Part shown: one piece after another, positions 43,124-51,279 of the stretch
Numbering within the stretch: the first letter of the stretch is position 1
Layout: every line of letters starts with the position of its first letter
Assembly: GCA_964582085.1 (NCBI GenBank)
Contig: CAZOPV010000002.1
Span: forward strand, 62,001-126,000
DNA: 64,000 bases
Source of the DNA: JADGNF01 sp964582085
GTDB lineage: Archaea; Thermoproteota; Bathyarchaeia; Bathyarchaeales; Bathycorpusculaceae
Reading direction: 5' to 3'
Notes under the pieces: generated by a model
Seen by the model: the letters and a program-made list of their open reading frames with translations, nothing else
What the model was told of the DNA's origin: nothing
The model's database searches: none
Made by a program: the position numbers and the translations under genes

Positions 43124-44191
43124 CTATTGTTGTCGAAGCACTTTGGGTATGTATGCACATTGGGGATCAGAGCCCAAAATATCTCCGGTGTAAAAATACG
43201 CCGACGTTCTGCACCCTCCACAGATATCTCTGTATTCGCACACTCCACATTTGCCTTTAAGGTTACTTTTGTCTCTGGCTTTGGCAAAAAACTCTGAACT
43301 TTGTATACTCTCCCAAATGCTTCTCAGCGACTGTGTTTTGACGTTGCCAATTCTATAAACATCGTTGTAGCTACAAGGTATGACATCGCCGTTTTCCGCA
43401 ATGCTCATAAATTTTCCAAAAAAACATCTGCCCAAAAAGAAATGATTAAACCATCTGTCAAAATCAGGCATACCTCTCTGCTTAGCTACCCTAGCGAATG
43501 ATGGATAGTACACGTTAATCTCAGGTTTGCCCTTATACTTAGACTGTAAATCGTAAAGTTTGTTCCATGCCCACTCATACTGTTGTGGCGAAGGTGCTGC
43601 TTTGAGGTTGACCTCCTTTTTACTGTACGGAATCATTCCGTGGTAGATAACCCACCTAGCACAATACTTTTCCGCTAAATCTAAAACATCCACAAAATCC
43701 CTTTCAGTAATGTTTGTCACTTGCTTATTTGCGTTTGCAAGCGTGTAAACCAAACAGTTCAGTAGCTTTTCACGAGAAAGTTTCTCAATCGCTACAACCG
43801 CGCTTCTGTAAGCACCTTTGCCGCGAATCAAATCATTAGTTGCTTCTGCACCATCAATGCTTACAGACACTTTCACTTCGTTTTTAACCACTTTTTCAAA
43901 AGCTTTGTCGTCAAGCAAACGTCCATCAGTTATTATGCTGGTGCTCAAACCAACCTTTCGAGCATAAGCTATAATGTCAAAGAGATCTTTGCGTAAAAGA
44001 GCTTCACCTCCTGTTATTCCAAAGAAACTTGCGCCAAACTCGTAGACTTGATCAACAATTTGCTTTGCTTCTTCAGTATTCACTTCATCTGGAAAAGCTG
44101 GTTTGCAAGCGGAGGTGCAATGTATACACTTGTAGTTACATGCAAAGGTGCTACGCCAAGGCACAATATACAGGGGTCCTTTTCTTTCCAA
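43124..44191 (-). CDS. Radical SAM/SPASM protein of the NirJ/AhbC/AhbD-like group
   Basis: 355 residues. The radical SAM motif is C18, C22 and C25 (FACNYKCIHCTSAC), and GITGGEALLRKDLF binds S-adenosylmethionine. The C-terminal SPASM-type cysteines are in CGVCEYRDICGGCRTSAYFY followed by TGDILGSDPQCAY. This tail strongly resembles enzymes of heme d1 and alternative heme synthesis from siroheme. The substrate is not proven. No siroheme genes adjoin; the next gene on the strand is an MBL-fold hydrolase about 80 bp upstream. Confidence 0.82.
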   Translation of the reverse strand: MERKGPLYIVPWRSTFACNYKCIHCTSACKPAFPDEVNTEEAKQIVDQVYEFGASFFGITGGEALLRKDLFDIIAYARKVGLSTSIITDGRLLDDKAFEKVVKNEVKVSVSIDGAEATNDLIRGKGAYRSAVVAIEKLSREKLLNCLVYTLANANKQVTNITERDFVDVLDLAEKYCARWVIYHGMIPYSKKEVNLKAAPSPQQYEWAWNKLYDLQSKYKGKPEINVYYPSFARVAKQRGMPDFDRWFNHFFLGRCFFGKFMSIAENGDVIPCSYNDVYRIGNVKTQSLRSIWESIQSSEFFAKARDKSNLKGKCGVCEYRDICGGCRTSAYFYTGDILGSDPQCAYIPKVLRQQ

Positions 44192-44268
44192 ATATTTTCC
44201 TCCAACTTACACTACAATCTTTTAGCCAAAACCAAATTACTATTTAACTCTTCACCTAGGTACCTATT

Positions 44269-45255
44269 CTACAAGCTATAGAGATGTCCAACACTGTTCC
44301 ACACAAACGCATCCCTCATAGCCTCGGCAATGGCGCAGATAGCTCTCCATCCTGTGCAGTGAGACGGTACGATCAGTTTTGGCGCTGTGTTTTTGAGGTC
44401 TTTTATTGTTTTCTGGATTATGTTTTCGAATTCTGTGCTTGCTAAGTGAAATCCTCCTATTATAGCGTAAATCTCACTTACTCCTGTAAGATGCTTCGCA
44501 TAAGAGACGGTGTTTATTATTCCTGAATGTGCGCACCCTGACAAAATAACAAGACCCTTACCTTTAACATTTATAACTATAGCTCGGTCATCCCAGATCC
44601 ACGGATCAGGTTTCCATGAACCATCAGCGAAGACTCTGTGATTTAGAAATCCTTTTTCGTAACTTGTTTCACGGGGAATTTCTCCCGTTACCAGCGCCAT
44701 CTTCTCCGCAATAAAATTTGGGTTTTTTGTTTCGACCACGTTGATGTTTGTTAGGAGCTTTTTTGATGGAAACTTTGGATAAGGTCTTACTTTGCCGTCG
44801 GCAGAGACGGATCCCCTAGTTTTGAACATATCCTCATGTAGAATCAGAGGTATGTTTGGTTTATCGATTGCTTTGAGGGCAGATAGAAGCCCTCCTGAGT
44901 GGTCGTAGTGCCCATGTGATAATACAACCCATTCAATCTCCCTTAGATCCACATTCATGCGCTTGGCGTTTTCTGTGACCCCTCGGGGACTGATACCTGT
45001 ATCAAACAAAATGCTGACCGATTTTTTACCGCGAAAAAGCCGCACAAGTGTTGAAAAACCGTGTTCAGCAACAGGCAGTTTGTAGTGTATTTTAGCCCAT
45101 TCTCGTCCGTATTTTTTATTTGTCCACTGCCTGAAGGTTTGAACTTCTTTTCTGGGTGATTTGGAGAGAAAGTCTGCGACGTTATCAATCAAACTTACAA
45201 TTTCAACATTGTCAACTTCAACGGGTTCAAATGATCCTTTGGTTGCTTTTTTCAT
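44269..45255 (-). CDS. Metallo-beta-lactamase-fold hydrolase (MJ0301-like)
   Basis: 328 residues from ATG 45255, the first start after the upstream stop at 45270. Metal ligands are in VVLSHGHYDHSGGLLSAL (HxHxDH), ILSGCAHSGIINTV and IVPSHCTGW. The pattern GCAHSGIINTV and IGGFHL is shared with the archaeal enzyme linked to methanopterin synthesis (7,8-dihydropterin-6-methyl-ribofuranosylaminobenzene-phosphate synthase) and with many uncharacterised relatives. It lies in a run with an Lrp regulator (14 bp upstream) and a radical SAM protein. Confidence 0.8.
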   Translation of the reverse strand: MKKATKGSFEPVEVDNVEIVSLIDNVADFLSKSPRKEVQTFRQWTNKKYGREWAKIHYKLPVAEHGFSTLVRLFRGKKSVSILFDTGISPRGVTENAKRMNVDLREIEWVVLSHGHYDHSGGLLSALKAIDKPNIPLILHEDMFKTRGSVSADGKVRPYPKFPSKKLLTNINVVETKNPNFIAEKMALVTGEIPRETSYEKGFLNHRVFADGSWKPDPWIWDDRAIVINVKGKGLVILSGCAHSGIINTVSYAKHLTGVSEIYAIIGGFHLASTEFENIIQKTIKDLKNTAPKLIVPSHCTGWRAICAIAEAMRDAFVWNSVGHLYSL

Positions 45256-45269
45256 ATACCTTGCCTTCT

Positions 45270-45839
45270 CTATAGTGAACCCTTGTATTGTGGAGTTGTT
45301 GGGCAACCTACACATTTCTGTTTTTCATAACGCTTGCAAGGTTTACAGTCAACTTCGCATGGTGTTACTGATCTGTTTTGCTGAGCCAGATGTTCTCTTA
45401 TCTGCAGAAATGGCGAGAAAAATACGTCGCTAATTGGATAAAATTCAGATCGGCGTATTCCCTTACTGCAACGCAGAGAACACTTCTCCATTGAAATACT
45501 TTCAAGAGTATCTTGTGTTTCTGCAACAACAAGCGCTATCAAGTTGTAGCCACCTATAGTTTTGAAAATCTGCACCACACGCGGGCAGTCTTTGAAACGA
45601 TCAAGTAACTCCTGCATTGCTTCTGCACTTTCCATCTCTAGCATAACAATTGCGGCGTGTAGACCAAGCGCTGCTGGATTGATCAATGCCGACACTTTAA
45701 TTGCGTCTTTGTCTATGAGCTTTTGCAGTCTCTTTTTTGTGCCCATACTGGTGAAGCCAATTATCTTAGACAGGTCATTTAGTGTAGTTCGACCATCTTG
45801 TTGAAGTTGTGCAACTATTTTTTTGTCAGTTTCGTCCAA
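45270..45839 (-). CDS. Lrp/AsnC-family regulator with a C-terminal cysteine cluster
   Basis: 189 residues from TTG 45839, where the family opening LDETDKKIVAQLQQDGRTT begins; ATG 45875 would add 12 residues lying over an operator-like palindrome. The HTH is at about 1-50 and the effector-binding RAM-type domain at about 55-135. A tail follows with cysteines spaced C-x3-C-x2-C-x7-C-x2-C (CEVDCKPCKRYEKQKCVGCP); two more cysteines (KCSLRC) lie in the middle. The tail may bind a metal or an Fe-S cluster. It probably regulates the MBL gene downstream and the divergent NifX-like remnant. Confidence 0.85.
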   Translation of the reverse strand: MDETDKKIVAQLQQDGRTTLNDLSKIIGFTSMGTKKRLQKLIDKDAIKVSALINPAALGLHAAIVMLEMESAEAMQELLDRFKDCPRVVQIFKTIGGYNLIALVVAETQDTLESISMEKCSLRCSKGIRRSEFYPISDVFFSPFLQIREHLAQQNRSVTPCEVDCKPCKRYEKQKCVGCPTTPQYKGSL

Positions 45840-45850
45840 ACACTTTCGCC

Positions 45851-45898
45851 TGTTTATTTTATAAACATGAAGCATTAATAAGGTTTATCTATTAAACC
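45851..45898. promoter_or_regulatory. Pair of GTTTA-N5-TAAAC palindromes, 31 bp apart
   Basis: TGTTTATTTTATAAACA (45851-45867) and GGTTTATCTATTAAACC (45882-45898) share the pattern GTTTA-N5-TAAAC on 17 bp each. Their centres are 31 bp apart (three helical turns). The first overlaps a TATA-like TTTATAAAAT on the minus strand. They lie in the divergent lrp-like / nifX-like region and are the best operator candidates of the window. Confidence 0.6.
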
Positions 45899-45924
45899 AC
45901 CATCTCTGTTAAAGGGAAAAGCAA

Positions 45925-46068
45925 ATGTCCAAAAGAATAATCATACCCAGAGAAGAAAAAACTGGAGTAGACTCGCCGATAGCAAAGCATTTCGGCAGAG
46001 CACCATATTTCGCAGTTGTCGACTTAGACGACAACTCCACGCGTCTTAGATGTAAAAGCAGAGATTAA
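45925..46068 (+). pseudogene. Truncated NifX/NifB-like cofactor-binding protein
   Basis: The 47-residue frame from ATG 45925 encodes the N-terminus of the dinitrogenase iron-molybdenum-cofactor binding family: IIIPREEKTGVDSPIAKHFG, then RAPYFAVVDLDDN. The family is normally around 110-130 residues; here the homology stops after DLDDN and a stop follows. The rest of the gene is absent in all frames downstream, replaced by the oppositely oriented gene at 46065. This looks like deletion of the C-terminal two thirds. The start and ribosome-binding region (AAAGGGA) remain intact. Confidence 0.7.
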
Positions 46069-46610
46069 CCGCTGTGAACGCGTTGAGGTTGAAGGGGTAC
46101 TATCCAGTAGCTGATTATGTCGCCTTTCACCCATTTACCGCCTAAACTTCTAACAACCTCGTTGATGTCTTCCCATTCACCGCTTAGAAACTGGGCTGGT
46201 TTCACTATGAGTTTGTCCCCTTCCACTTTGAAGTTTAACAGTTTGCGTTGTTCAGGGCTGAATTCTTCCTCTATTTTTTCTGTGCTCCCCTTTGTCAGTT
46301 GAGTTTTGAGTGCGCCGTCTTCAGGTTTAGGGTTAACTTGAGAAAGTGTTGTTTTAGCCGGCTGTTCCGTGTGAACAGTTAGTTTAGCAGTTTCAACATA
46401 CGCCAAGGTGAATTCTGAAGGGGGTTGAGTTTCAGGGATATCTTTAAAGTTGTTGCTTCTCACGATTGCACAGATTTGCTTGCAAAACAAGTCACATTTT
46501 ATGTCTAAAAGCTCTGTGTCGTCGGGGAGATTAGAGGCGTACATCTCTGCTTTTCCCTGTAAGGCTTTAATCAGGTATTCTGGGGTCAGTTTTATCATAC
46601 GTATTTTCAT
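46065..46610 (-). CDS. Conserved hypothetical protein
   Basis: 181 residues from ATG 46610 (MKIRMIKLTPEYLIKALQGK). The longer frame to 46682 adds a hydrophobic lead without initiation signals. The N-terminal part (ELLDIKCDLFCKQICAIVRS) has two cysteines and is helical. Linker residues 65-115 are polar. The C-terminal domain (KLIVKPAQFLSGEWEDINEV, then GGKWVKGDIISYWIV) resembles small alpha/beta domains seen beside helicases, but I cannot assign it. Its 3' end overlaps the NifX remnant by 4 bp, supporting a rearrangement junction nearby. Confidence 0.55.
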   Translation of the reverse strand: MKIRMIKLTPEYLIKALQGKAEMYASNLPDDTELLDIKCDLFCKQICAIVRSNNFKDIPETQPPSEFTLAYVETAKLTVHTEQPAKTTLSQVNPKPEDGALKTQLTKGSTEKIEEEFSPEQRKLLNFKVEGDKLIVKPAQFLSGEWEDINEVVRSLGGKWVKGDIISYWIVPLQPQRVHSG

Positions 46611-46796
46611 ATTTTTCACCAACAACAGTAAGAGTGTGACTTGCAGAAAGTAACTTAAAAGTATTGTAAACAAAAAAGGCAATATCTAGTGGGCAAAGCA
46701 AGATTGTTTTCGCAGCCGTTAGTGTAGGGGTTTCTGAATTAAGATATTCTACAGAAACGTAAAACACATATGACTTAGTATCTTATTATTAGAATC

Positions 46797-47984
46797 ATGC
46801 CTGTTGATCCTACAGTTTTTCTGCTTTTCGAAATCGGGTTGCTGATTGTTCTTTCATCTCTTGGCTCAGAGCTGTTCAAAAAAATAAAGCTGCCTGGTGT
46901 AATAGGCGCCATTTTAGTTGGTATTTTCATAGGGGGTCCAGGTGGGCTTGGTTTGGTAACTGATTTGGCAGTTATTAATCTGTTGGCGGTGCTGGGTTCG
47001 GTTTTGATTCTGTTTATGACAGGGTTGGAGTTTGATGCCTCTGCTTTTTGGAAAGTGGGTAAAAAAGCCTTTCTGCTCACGACAAGCGGGGTGCTTCTCT
47101 CTGTGATTTTGGGTTATGTGCTGGGGCTTGCTTTGGGTTGGTCGTGGCAAGCCGCGTTTTTGTTAGGCGCAGTTTTGGCTCCCAGTGGGACTAGCGTGAT
47201 AGCTTCGATTCTCAGTTCAGAGGGTGCAGTGGATACAAAACATGGTTCGACATTGCTGACCGCCGTCATAGTGGATGACGTAGAGAGTATTTTAATTCTC
47301 ACAGTAGCGGTAGGTGTAATTTCTGCAGGAACGTTTTCAATAGTTAATTTTATCCGTGTTGGTTTACTTGCAACTTTGTTCATACTCTTCGCTATATATG
47401 TGGGCAGCAGAGTTTTTCCTTTTTTGGTAAAACGGTTTGAACAGATTCTGTCTGATGAGGTTCTGTTTGCTGTGCTGTTAGGTTTAGGGTTAATTTGGGC
47501 TTTCGTTGCAACCCAAGTTGGGCTAGCCGCGGTTACCGGTGCTTTCATAATGGGTGCCATAATACCGTACCGAAAAATAGGCGAGAAGCTTGCCAACAGG
47601 TTGCTTATGATGAAAGAGATTTTCGCCGCGGTTTTCTTTACCAGTATTGGATTAGTTATCAGTCCTTCAGGAATCCTTATGGCTCTTCCAGTGGGTTTGG
47701 CAATTTTAGCCGTAGCTATTGTTGCTCGTTTAGCCGGCGGGTTGGGGGGAGGAAGTTTAGCTGGTTTTCGCGGTAAGACCCTTTACGCTTTAACTGTTGG
47801 ACTTTCCATCCGGGCAGAGTTGTCTTTTATAATTGCCTATGAAGGGGTAGCCATGGGTATTGTGGGTACGGATTTCTTGACGTTGACAGCTATTGCAGTA
47901 GTAGGCTCTATGGTTGTGGCTTTGCCCATTTTTTCAAAGTTGATTAAGAAACTCCCCTCAGTTAATGGTGCCTATAGGCTGTAG
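46797..47984 (+). CDS. Kef-type cation/proton antiporter (CPA2)
   Basis: 395 residues with about 12 helices. CPA2 marks are FEIGLLIVLSSLGSELFKKI, the GVIGAILVGIFIGG helix, FMTGLEFDASAFWKVG and a broken-helix SGTSVIASILSSEG followed by VIVDDVESILIL with the ion-binding aspartates. It lacks the C-terminal RCK/TrkA-N domain of bacterial KefB/C, so nucleotide control is not evident. It exchanges potassium or sodium for protons in the membrane. ATG 46797; monocistronic. Confidence 0.9.
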   Translation: MPVDPTVFLLFEIGLLIVLSSLGSELFKKIKLPGVIGAILVGIFIGGPGGLGLVTDLAVINLLAVLGSVLILFMTGLEFDASAFWKVGKKAFLLTTSGVLLSVILGYVLGLALGWSWQAAFLLGAVLAPSGTSVIASILSSEGAVDTKHGSTLLTAVIVDDVESILILTVAVGVISAGTFSIVNFIRVGLLATLFILFAIYVGSRVFPFLVKRFEQILSDEVLFAVLLGLGLIWAFVATQVGLAAVTGAFIMGAIIPYRKIGEKLANRLLMMKEIFAAVFFTSIGLVISPSGILMALPVGLAILAVAIVARLAGGLGGGSLAGFRGKTLYALTVGLSIRAELSFIIAYEGVAMGIVGTDFLTLTAIAVVGSMVVALPIFSKLIKKLPSVNGAYRL

Positions 47985-48135
47985 AGTGATTAATTATGCT
48001 TTAAAAGGAGACTTTGCTTAAATTTTAAGCCTTAACCGTGCTTTAAATATCGCTCAGAGGTCAATAAGGTACCCAAGCAGCTAATTCAAGTGAAATCAAT
48101 CTTAGAAGCAAAAAAAGTTTTACTTTTGTTTTCAA

Positions 48136-48978
48136 TTATCTTAAGCATATAACCATAAGAAGAGTTATGGGTATCCATTCGCCGTCAATCATGAAACCTG
48201 CTCTTAATCGTAAATGCTGATTTTTTGAAAAATAGATCAGAAGAAAATAGACGTAAAAGATGCCGAAGAGTAAAGCAGGGATATAGTTTAGGAAGTACCC
48301 CCTAAATATACAATAAGCAATCCAAAAGAAAATACAGCTATTTATACCGAACAAAAGTTTCCTAGTTTTCCTAAGCCCGAGGAGATGAGGAATTGTCTTT
48401 ACTCCTGAAGTTAAATCTCCTTTCATATCTAAAACGTCAAATAAAATTGTGTTAACAAAGATATTAACAAAAATGTATAAAAACACAAGAATGACTTTTT
48501 CCCACAAAATTGGTTGAGTAACTATAGGTAAAACAGAACCTGTAAAAGCCCAACAAAAAGCCACCGACAAACTTTTTATTCCAGAAATTTCTTTGATTCT
48601 TGGAATATTTTTTGAGAGTTTTACGCTGTAAATTAACCCAACAACCATGGGCGTTATAAGGACACCTACCGCCAACGGGCTACTCATTAAACCTATAAAA
48701 AGGCTTAGCAACATGGCTATGAACGCTGAGACAATGAAGAATTTTCTGCTTTTGGGATCAGGCCCGGTTTGGTTAATTTCGTCTTCTACTCTGTCTGTAG
48801 CTTTATTTAGGCTATAAACAGAATATGTTGCTAGGAAGGCAGCTAAAAGTAACAGAAAATTGAATTGTTCGTAATAAAAAAGGAACCCTAAAGCGACAAC
48901 CAAACAACTATTTAGAGCTAAATAAAATGGTGATGTTAATGCAAAAGTTTTTATGTTCAAAACATGAAATCCCTCCAA
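48136..48978 (-). CDS. UbiA-family membrane prenyltransferase
   Basis: 280 residues with eight to nine hydrophobic helices. The first Asp-rich motif is NKATDRVEDEIN, and the second is DVLDMKGDLTSGVKTIPHLL; together they bind Mg-prenyl diphosphate. LIYSVKLSKN resembles the conserved YS-x-x-LK segment. Archaeal members make quinones, heme O or the ether lipid precursor digeranylgeranylglyceryl phosphate; the substrate here is open. The FilR1-type regulator gene ends 9 bp upstream, so the two form an operon. Confidence 0.8.
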   Translation of the reverse strand: MEGFHVLNIKTFALTSPFYLALNSCLVVALGFLFYYEQFNFLLLLAAFLATYSVYSLNKATDRVEDEINQTGPDPKSRKFFIVSAFIAMLLSLFIGLMSSPLAVGVLITPMVVGLIYSVKLSKNIPRIKEISGIKSLSVAFCWAFTGSVLPIVTQPILWEKVILVFLYIFVNIFVNTILFDVLDMKGDLTSGVKTIPHLLGLRKTRKLLFGINSCIFFWIAYCIFRGYFLNYIPALLFGIFYVYFLLIYFSKNQHLRLRAGFMIDGEWIPITLLMVICLR

Positions 48979-48987
48979 ACTAAAATT

Positions 48988-49767
48988 TCATTTGGGTAAC
49001 AACCGTTTACTTCCTTCCATGGTTTGTCTGAATAATTCTTCACCCCAAGCTATAGCTTCAGCGCTTGTGGAAATCAGGTCTTCAGTGTAGTCGTATTCGC
49101 CATTTAAATCGAATAAGCCTAAAGAGAAAATTTTGTCTGATACAGTCAATGCCACTTTCAAGTTGCTGTCTTTAACAAAAATTTTGAGTTTTTCTTCAAT
49201 TAGGTATTTTTGAAAAAGCTGTGCGTCAGCAGAGCCTAATGTTTTGTTAATTACTTCAGGAGTTAAAATTAACTCTGCAGTGCCGCCTTGGTTAAGTAGA
49301 TGTCCAAAAACATCTACAAAGTCTTTATGAAATATCGGTGATATTCCAAGTATTTTTTTGGAGTTTAGAAGTGCATTGATAAAAGTTTCATGCACTTTAC
49401 CAAGTTCCGAGGTTTCTGCTTTGATCAACGATGCCCCTTTTAGTGAACCTATTCTGAGAAGTAAGTGCTCGGGGATAGTTGTTGTATCATGTTTTACCCA
49501 AAAATCTCTTAGTTCCGCCATTGCTTCTGTAGCTGCAATAACCTCTTTGCAGATTTTTGCTTCAATCAAACCTAAAGGTGTCAATTTATAGACTCCTTGA
49601 ACCTTAGTGGTGAGTAACATTCTTTCAAATTCTTTTAATACATGTAAAATTGTGGTTTCTCTTGTGCCGATAGCTGACTTTAGATCAGACAGTTTTTTGT
49701 TTCCATTTAAGAGGTTTGTGAGGATTCTAGTTTTGAGTTCTGATCTAAAAGGCGTAAGATAGTCCAT
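48988..49767 (-). CDS. Winged-helix regulator of the FilR1/DUF1724 type
   Basis: 259 residues. The N-terminal winged helix is about 1-75 (LKTRILTNLLNGNKKLSDLK, GTRETTILHVLKEFERM). The C-terminal domain at about 130-250 (KKILGISPIFHKDFVDVFGH to DSNLKVALTVSDKIFSLGLF) is the methanogen-regulator-type ligand domain. It may sense an unknown effector and control the prenyltransferase gene 9 bp downstream. ATG 49767, with AT-rich upstream DNA. Confidence 0.75.
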   Translation of the reverse strand: MDYLTPFRSELKTRILTNLLNGNKKLSDLKSAIGTRETTILHVLKEFERMLLTTKVQGVYKLTPLGLIEAKICKEVIAATEAMAELRDFWVKHDTTTIPEHLLLRIGSLKGASLIKAETSELGKVHETFINALLNSKKILGISPIFHKDFVDVFGHLLNQGGTAELILTPEVINKTLGSADAQLFQKYLIEEKLKIFVKDSNLKVALTVSDKIFSLGLFDLNGEYDYTEDLISTSAEAIAWGEELFRQTMEGSKRLLPK

Positions 49768-49925
49768 TAACCTGCCCCTGCTTACTTTATTAGCGTTTAT
49801 ATTTAAGTATCACGTGTATGTGGCTCATCTGGGAATTTGTTTTATTAAAAGCAGCGCTTGGACACTGCTTTTAAAAAGCAATTTTTCTCGTTTACAGCAA
49901 CCTTTTTAATGTTGTCTTCACATGA

Positions 49926-49949
49926 AACATCACGTTCAAGTGTGATGTT
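49926..49949 (+). promoter_or_regulatory. Perfect 8-bp inverted repeat before the 49955 gene
   Basis: AACATCAC (49926-49933) and GTGATGTT (49942-49949) with an 8-bp spacer lie just upstream of the TTG start; TTTTTAATG near 49904 could be box A. It is an operator or a leader hairpin. Confidence 0.35.
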
Positions 49950-49954
49950 CCCTT

Positions 49955-50182
49955 TTGGGTCGAAATAAAACTGATGCAGAAAAAAAGTTGCATAAAATAA
50001 CTTGCACCTGCGGTGCAGAGATACTTTTGATTCCGGACGTTCAGATGATGAATGAAGCCATTGAAAGACACGTGGAAGAACACAAATCTAACTTACCTCC
50101 AAAGGAACGTTCAGATTATGAGCAAAAAATTCGGGATTATTTGATTAGCCAAATTTTTGAAAAAGTAAGCGCGCTCAAATAG
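49955..50182 (+). CDS. Small conserved archaeal hypothetical protein
   Basis: 75 residues from TTG 49955; no better start lies in frame because a stop is 12 nt upstream. CTCGAEILLIPDVQMMNEAI carries a CxC pair and a conserved-looking helix, followed by ERHVEEHK and a helical C-terminus. The pattern (metal-binding C-x-C with H-x3-H) suggests a zinc-containing structural protein. Function unknown; no operon partner. Confidence 0.55.
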   Translation: MGRNKTDAEKKLHKITCTCGAEILLIPDVQMMNEAIERHVEEHKSNLPPKERSDYEQKIRDYLISQIFEKVSALK

Positions 50183-50349
50183 AAAAGAGCGCCTCAACCA
50201 TATTCCATCTAAAGCCGCCTGCCTTGCTTAGTAATTGAGACTGAAATGTTTGGTGGCGAACTGATGAAGAGAAGGCACAAGCCCACTCTAAGTAACAATC
50301 TGTTTACCATTACTACCGCTTAGTATAGCCTATCTCCGCCGAAATAGCT

Positions 50350-50568
50350 GTGACAGAACGCCTTCCAACGCCAGACATCGAAGAAGGCTTCATTGCAGAA
50401 ACCAAACAGGTCACGGGGCAAAAAAGCTACGGCCTGCAGGTGAAGGCTTACCTTGCCCTGTTCCTAAACGAGTACAGCATACAAGACATCCTAACCCAAG
50501 CCACAGACACCAAAGCAGCTCACATCCTGCTGACACTGCTAAACACTGCACTGCAAGAAAAAACCTGA
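50350..50568 (+). CDS. Small hypothetical protein
   Basis: 72 residues from GTG 50350, mostly helical and acidic (PTPDIEEGFIAETKQVTGQK, LKAYLALFLNEYSI-like segments). There is no recognisable family, signal peptide or metal site. It ends 2 bp before the convergent PIN gene. Composition favours a real gene over noise, but support is modest. Confidence 0.4.
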   Translation: MTERLPTPDIEEGFIAETKQVTGQKSYGLQVKAYLALFLNEYSIQDILTQATDTKAAHILLTLLNTALQEKT

Positions 50569-50570
50569 AA

Positions 50571-51020
50571 TTATCTATGTTTGGCTTCTAAAACTTCAAG
50601 AAACTCGCGAACTGAGACCACTTTAATTTTCTCGAAATTATCCACTCTTAACAGATGCTTATCTCCGCTAACCACATAATCAGCCTTTGCCTCAAGAGCG
50701 CACTCAAGAAACTTGTCATCTGCGGGATGCTCCAAAACAACCTTAACCCGTCGGGAAACCTGAACGAACTGGACGACCTTAAGCACAGCTTCAATTAACT
50801 CTTCATGACGCATGTCTTCAACTTCGTAAACCTTCCTCAACTTAGGATAGTTTAGAACCTGGCTGATTTCTCTGAGAATCTCCTCAGACGCGACAAGACG
50901 CACTTTTCCCTGCTCAGACGCCTTTATGATTTCGACTGGTTTTCCACCCCACAGCAAAGCGGAGACCCAAACGTTCGCGTCAAGAACTGCTTTCGGCGCG
51001 TGCTTCTTCGATGAGGGCAC
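50571..51020 (-). CDS. PIN-domain toxin (VapC-like RNase)
   Basis: 149 residues from GTG 51020. The PIN nuclease fold has the acidic residues D14 (AVLDANVWVSALL), a Glu in EEILREISQVL, and Asp residues in HPADDKFLECALEAKADYVV and SGDKHLL. It is a putative toxin-type endoribonuclease of the PIN_3 group. Its start overlaps the end of the AbrB-type antitoxin gene by about 41 bp, the usual translational coupling of such pairs. Confidence 0.85.
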   Translation of the reverse strand: MPSSKKHAPKAVLDANVWVSALLWGGKPVEIIKASEQGKVRLVASEEILREISQVLNYPKLRKVYEVEDMRHEELIEAVLKVVQFVQVSRRVKVVLEHPADDKFLECALEAKADYVVSGDKHLLRVDNFEKIKVVSVREFLEVLEAKHR

Positions 51021-51237
51021 CGACGTCTTCCTCCGACAAACCCATCTGTCTAACCCGCTTCCAAATAGGCTTTAGGGTTTCTTCAAAAGACTTATCCACT
51101 ATCTTCTTGAGCACAACCGTGTCATCTATGGCTATTGCTAAGATTTTTTCGCCCTTCTTGAGGCTGGCGGCTTTGCGCACGTTCGCAGGAATAACCACTT
51201 GGCCTTTGGAGGAAACCTTAGTTGTTGATGCTTCCAT
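50980..51237 (-). CDS. AbrB/MazE-type antitoxin
   Basis: 85 residues from ATG 51237. The N-terminal swapped-hairpin domain is TTKVSSKGQVVIPANVRKAA followed by LKKGEKILAIAIDDTVVLKK. A helical C-terminus (EEARAESSS) would wrap the toxin. It neutralises the PIN protein and represses the operon. An 18-bp perfect palindrome directly upstream is its probable binding site. Confidence 0.88.
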   Translation of the reverse strand: MEASTTKVSSKGQVVIPANVRKAASLKKGEKILAIAIDDTVVLKKIVDKSFEETLKPIWKRVRQMGLSEEDVGALIEEARAESSS

Positions 51238-51254
51238 TCCTATTCACACCAGAC

Positions 51255-51279
51255 AGTAAGAACTTTCTTACTTATAACC
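51255..51279 (-). promoter_or_regulatory. Toxin-antitoxin operator palindrome and TATA box
   Basis: AGTAAGAA-CT-TTCTTACT at 51255-51272 is a perfect 18-bp dyad. On the minus strand TTATAAG (51272-51279) abuts it as box A, and the antitoxin ATG is 17 bp downstream. It sits between the TATA box and the expected start site, typical of autoregulation by AbrB-type antitoxins. Confidence 0.6.
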
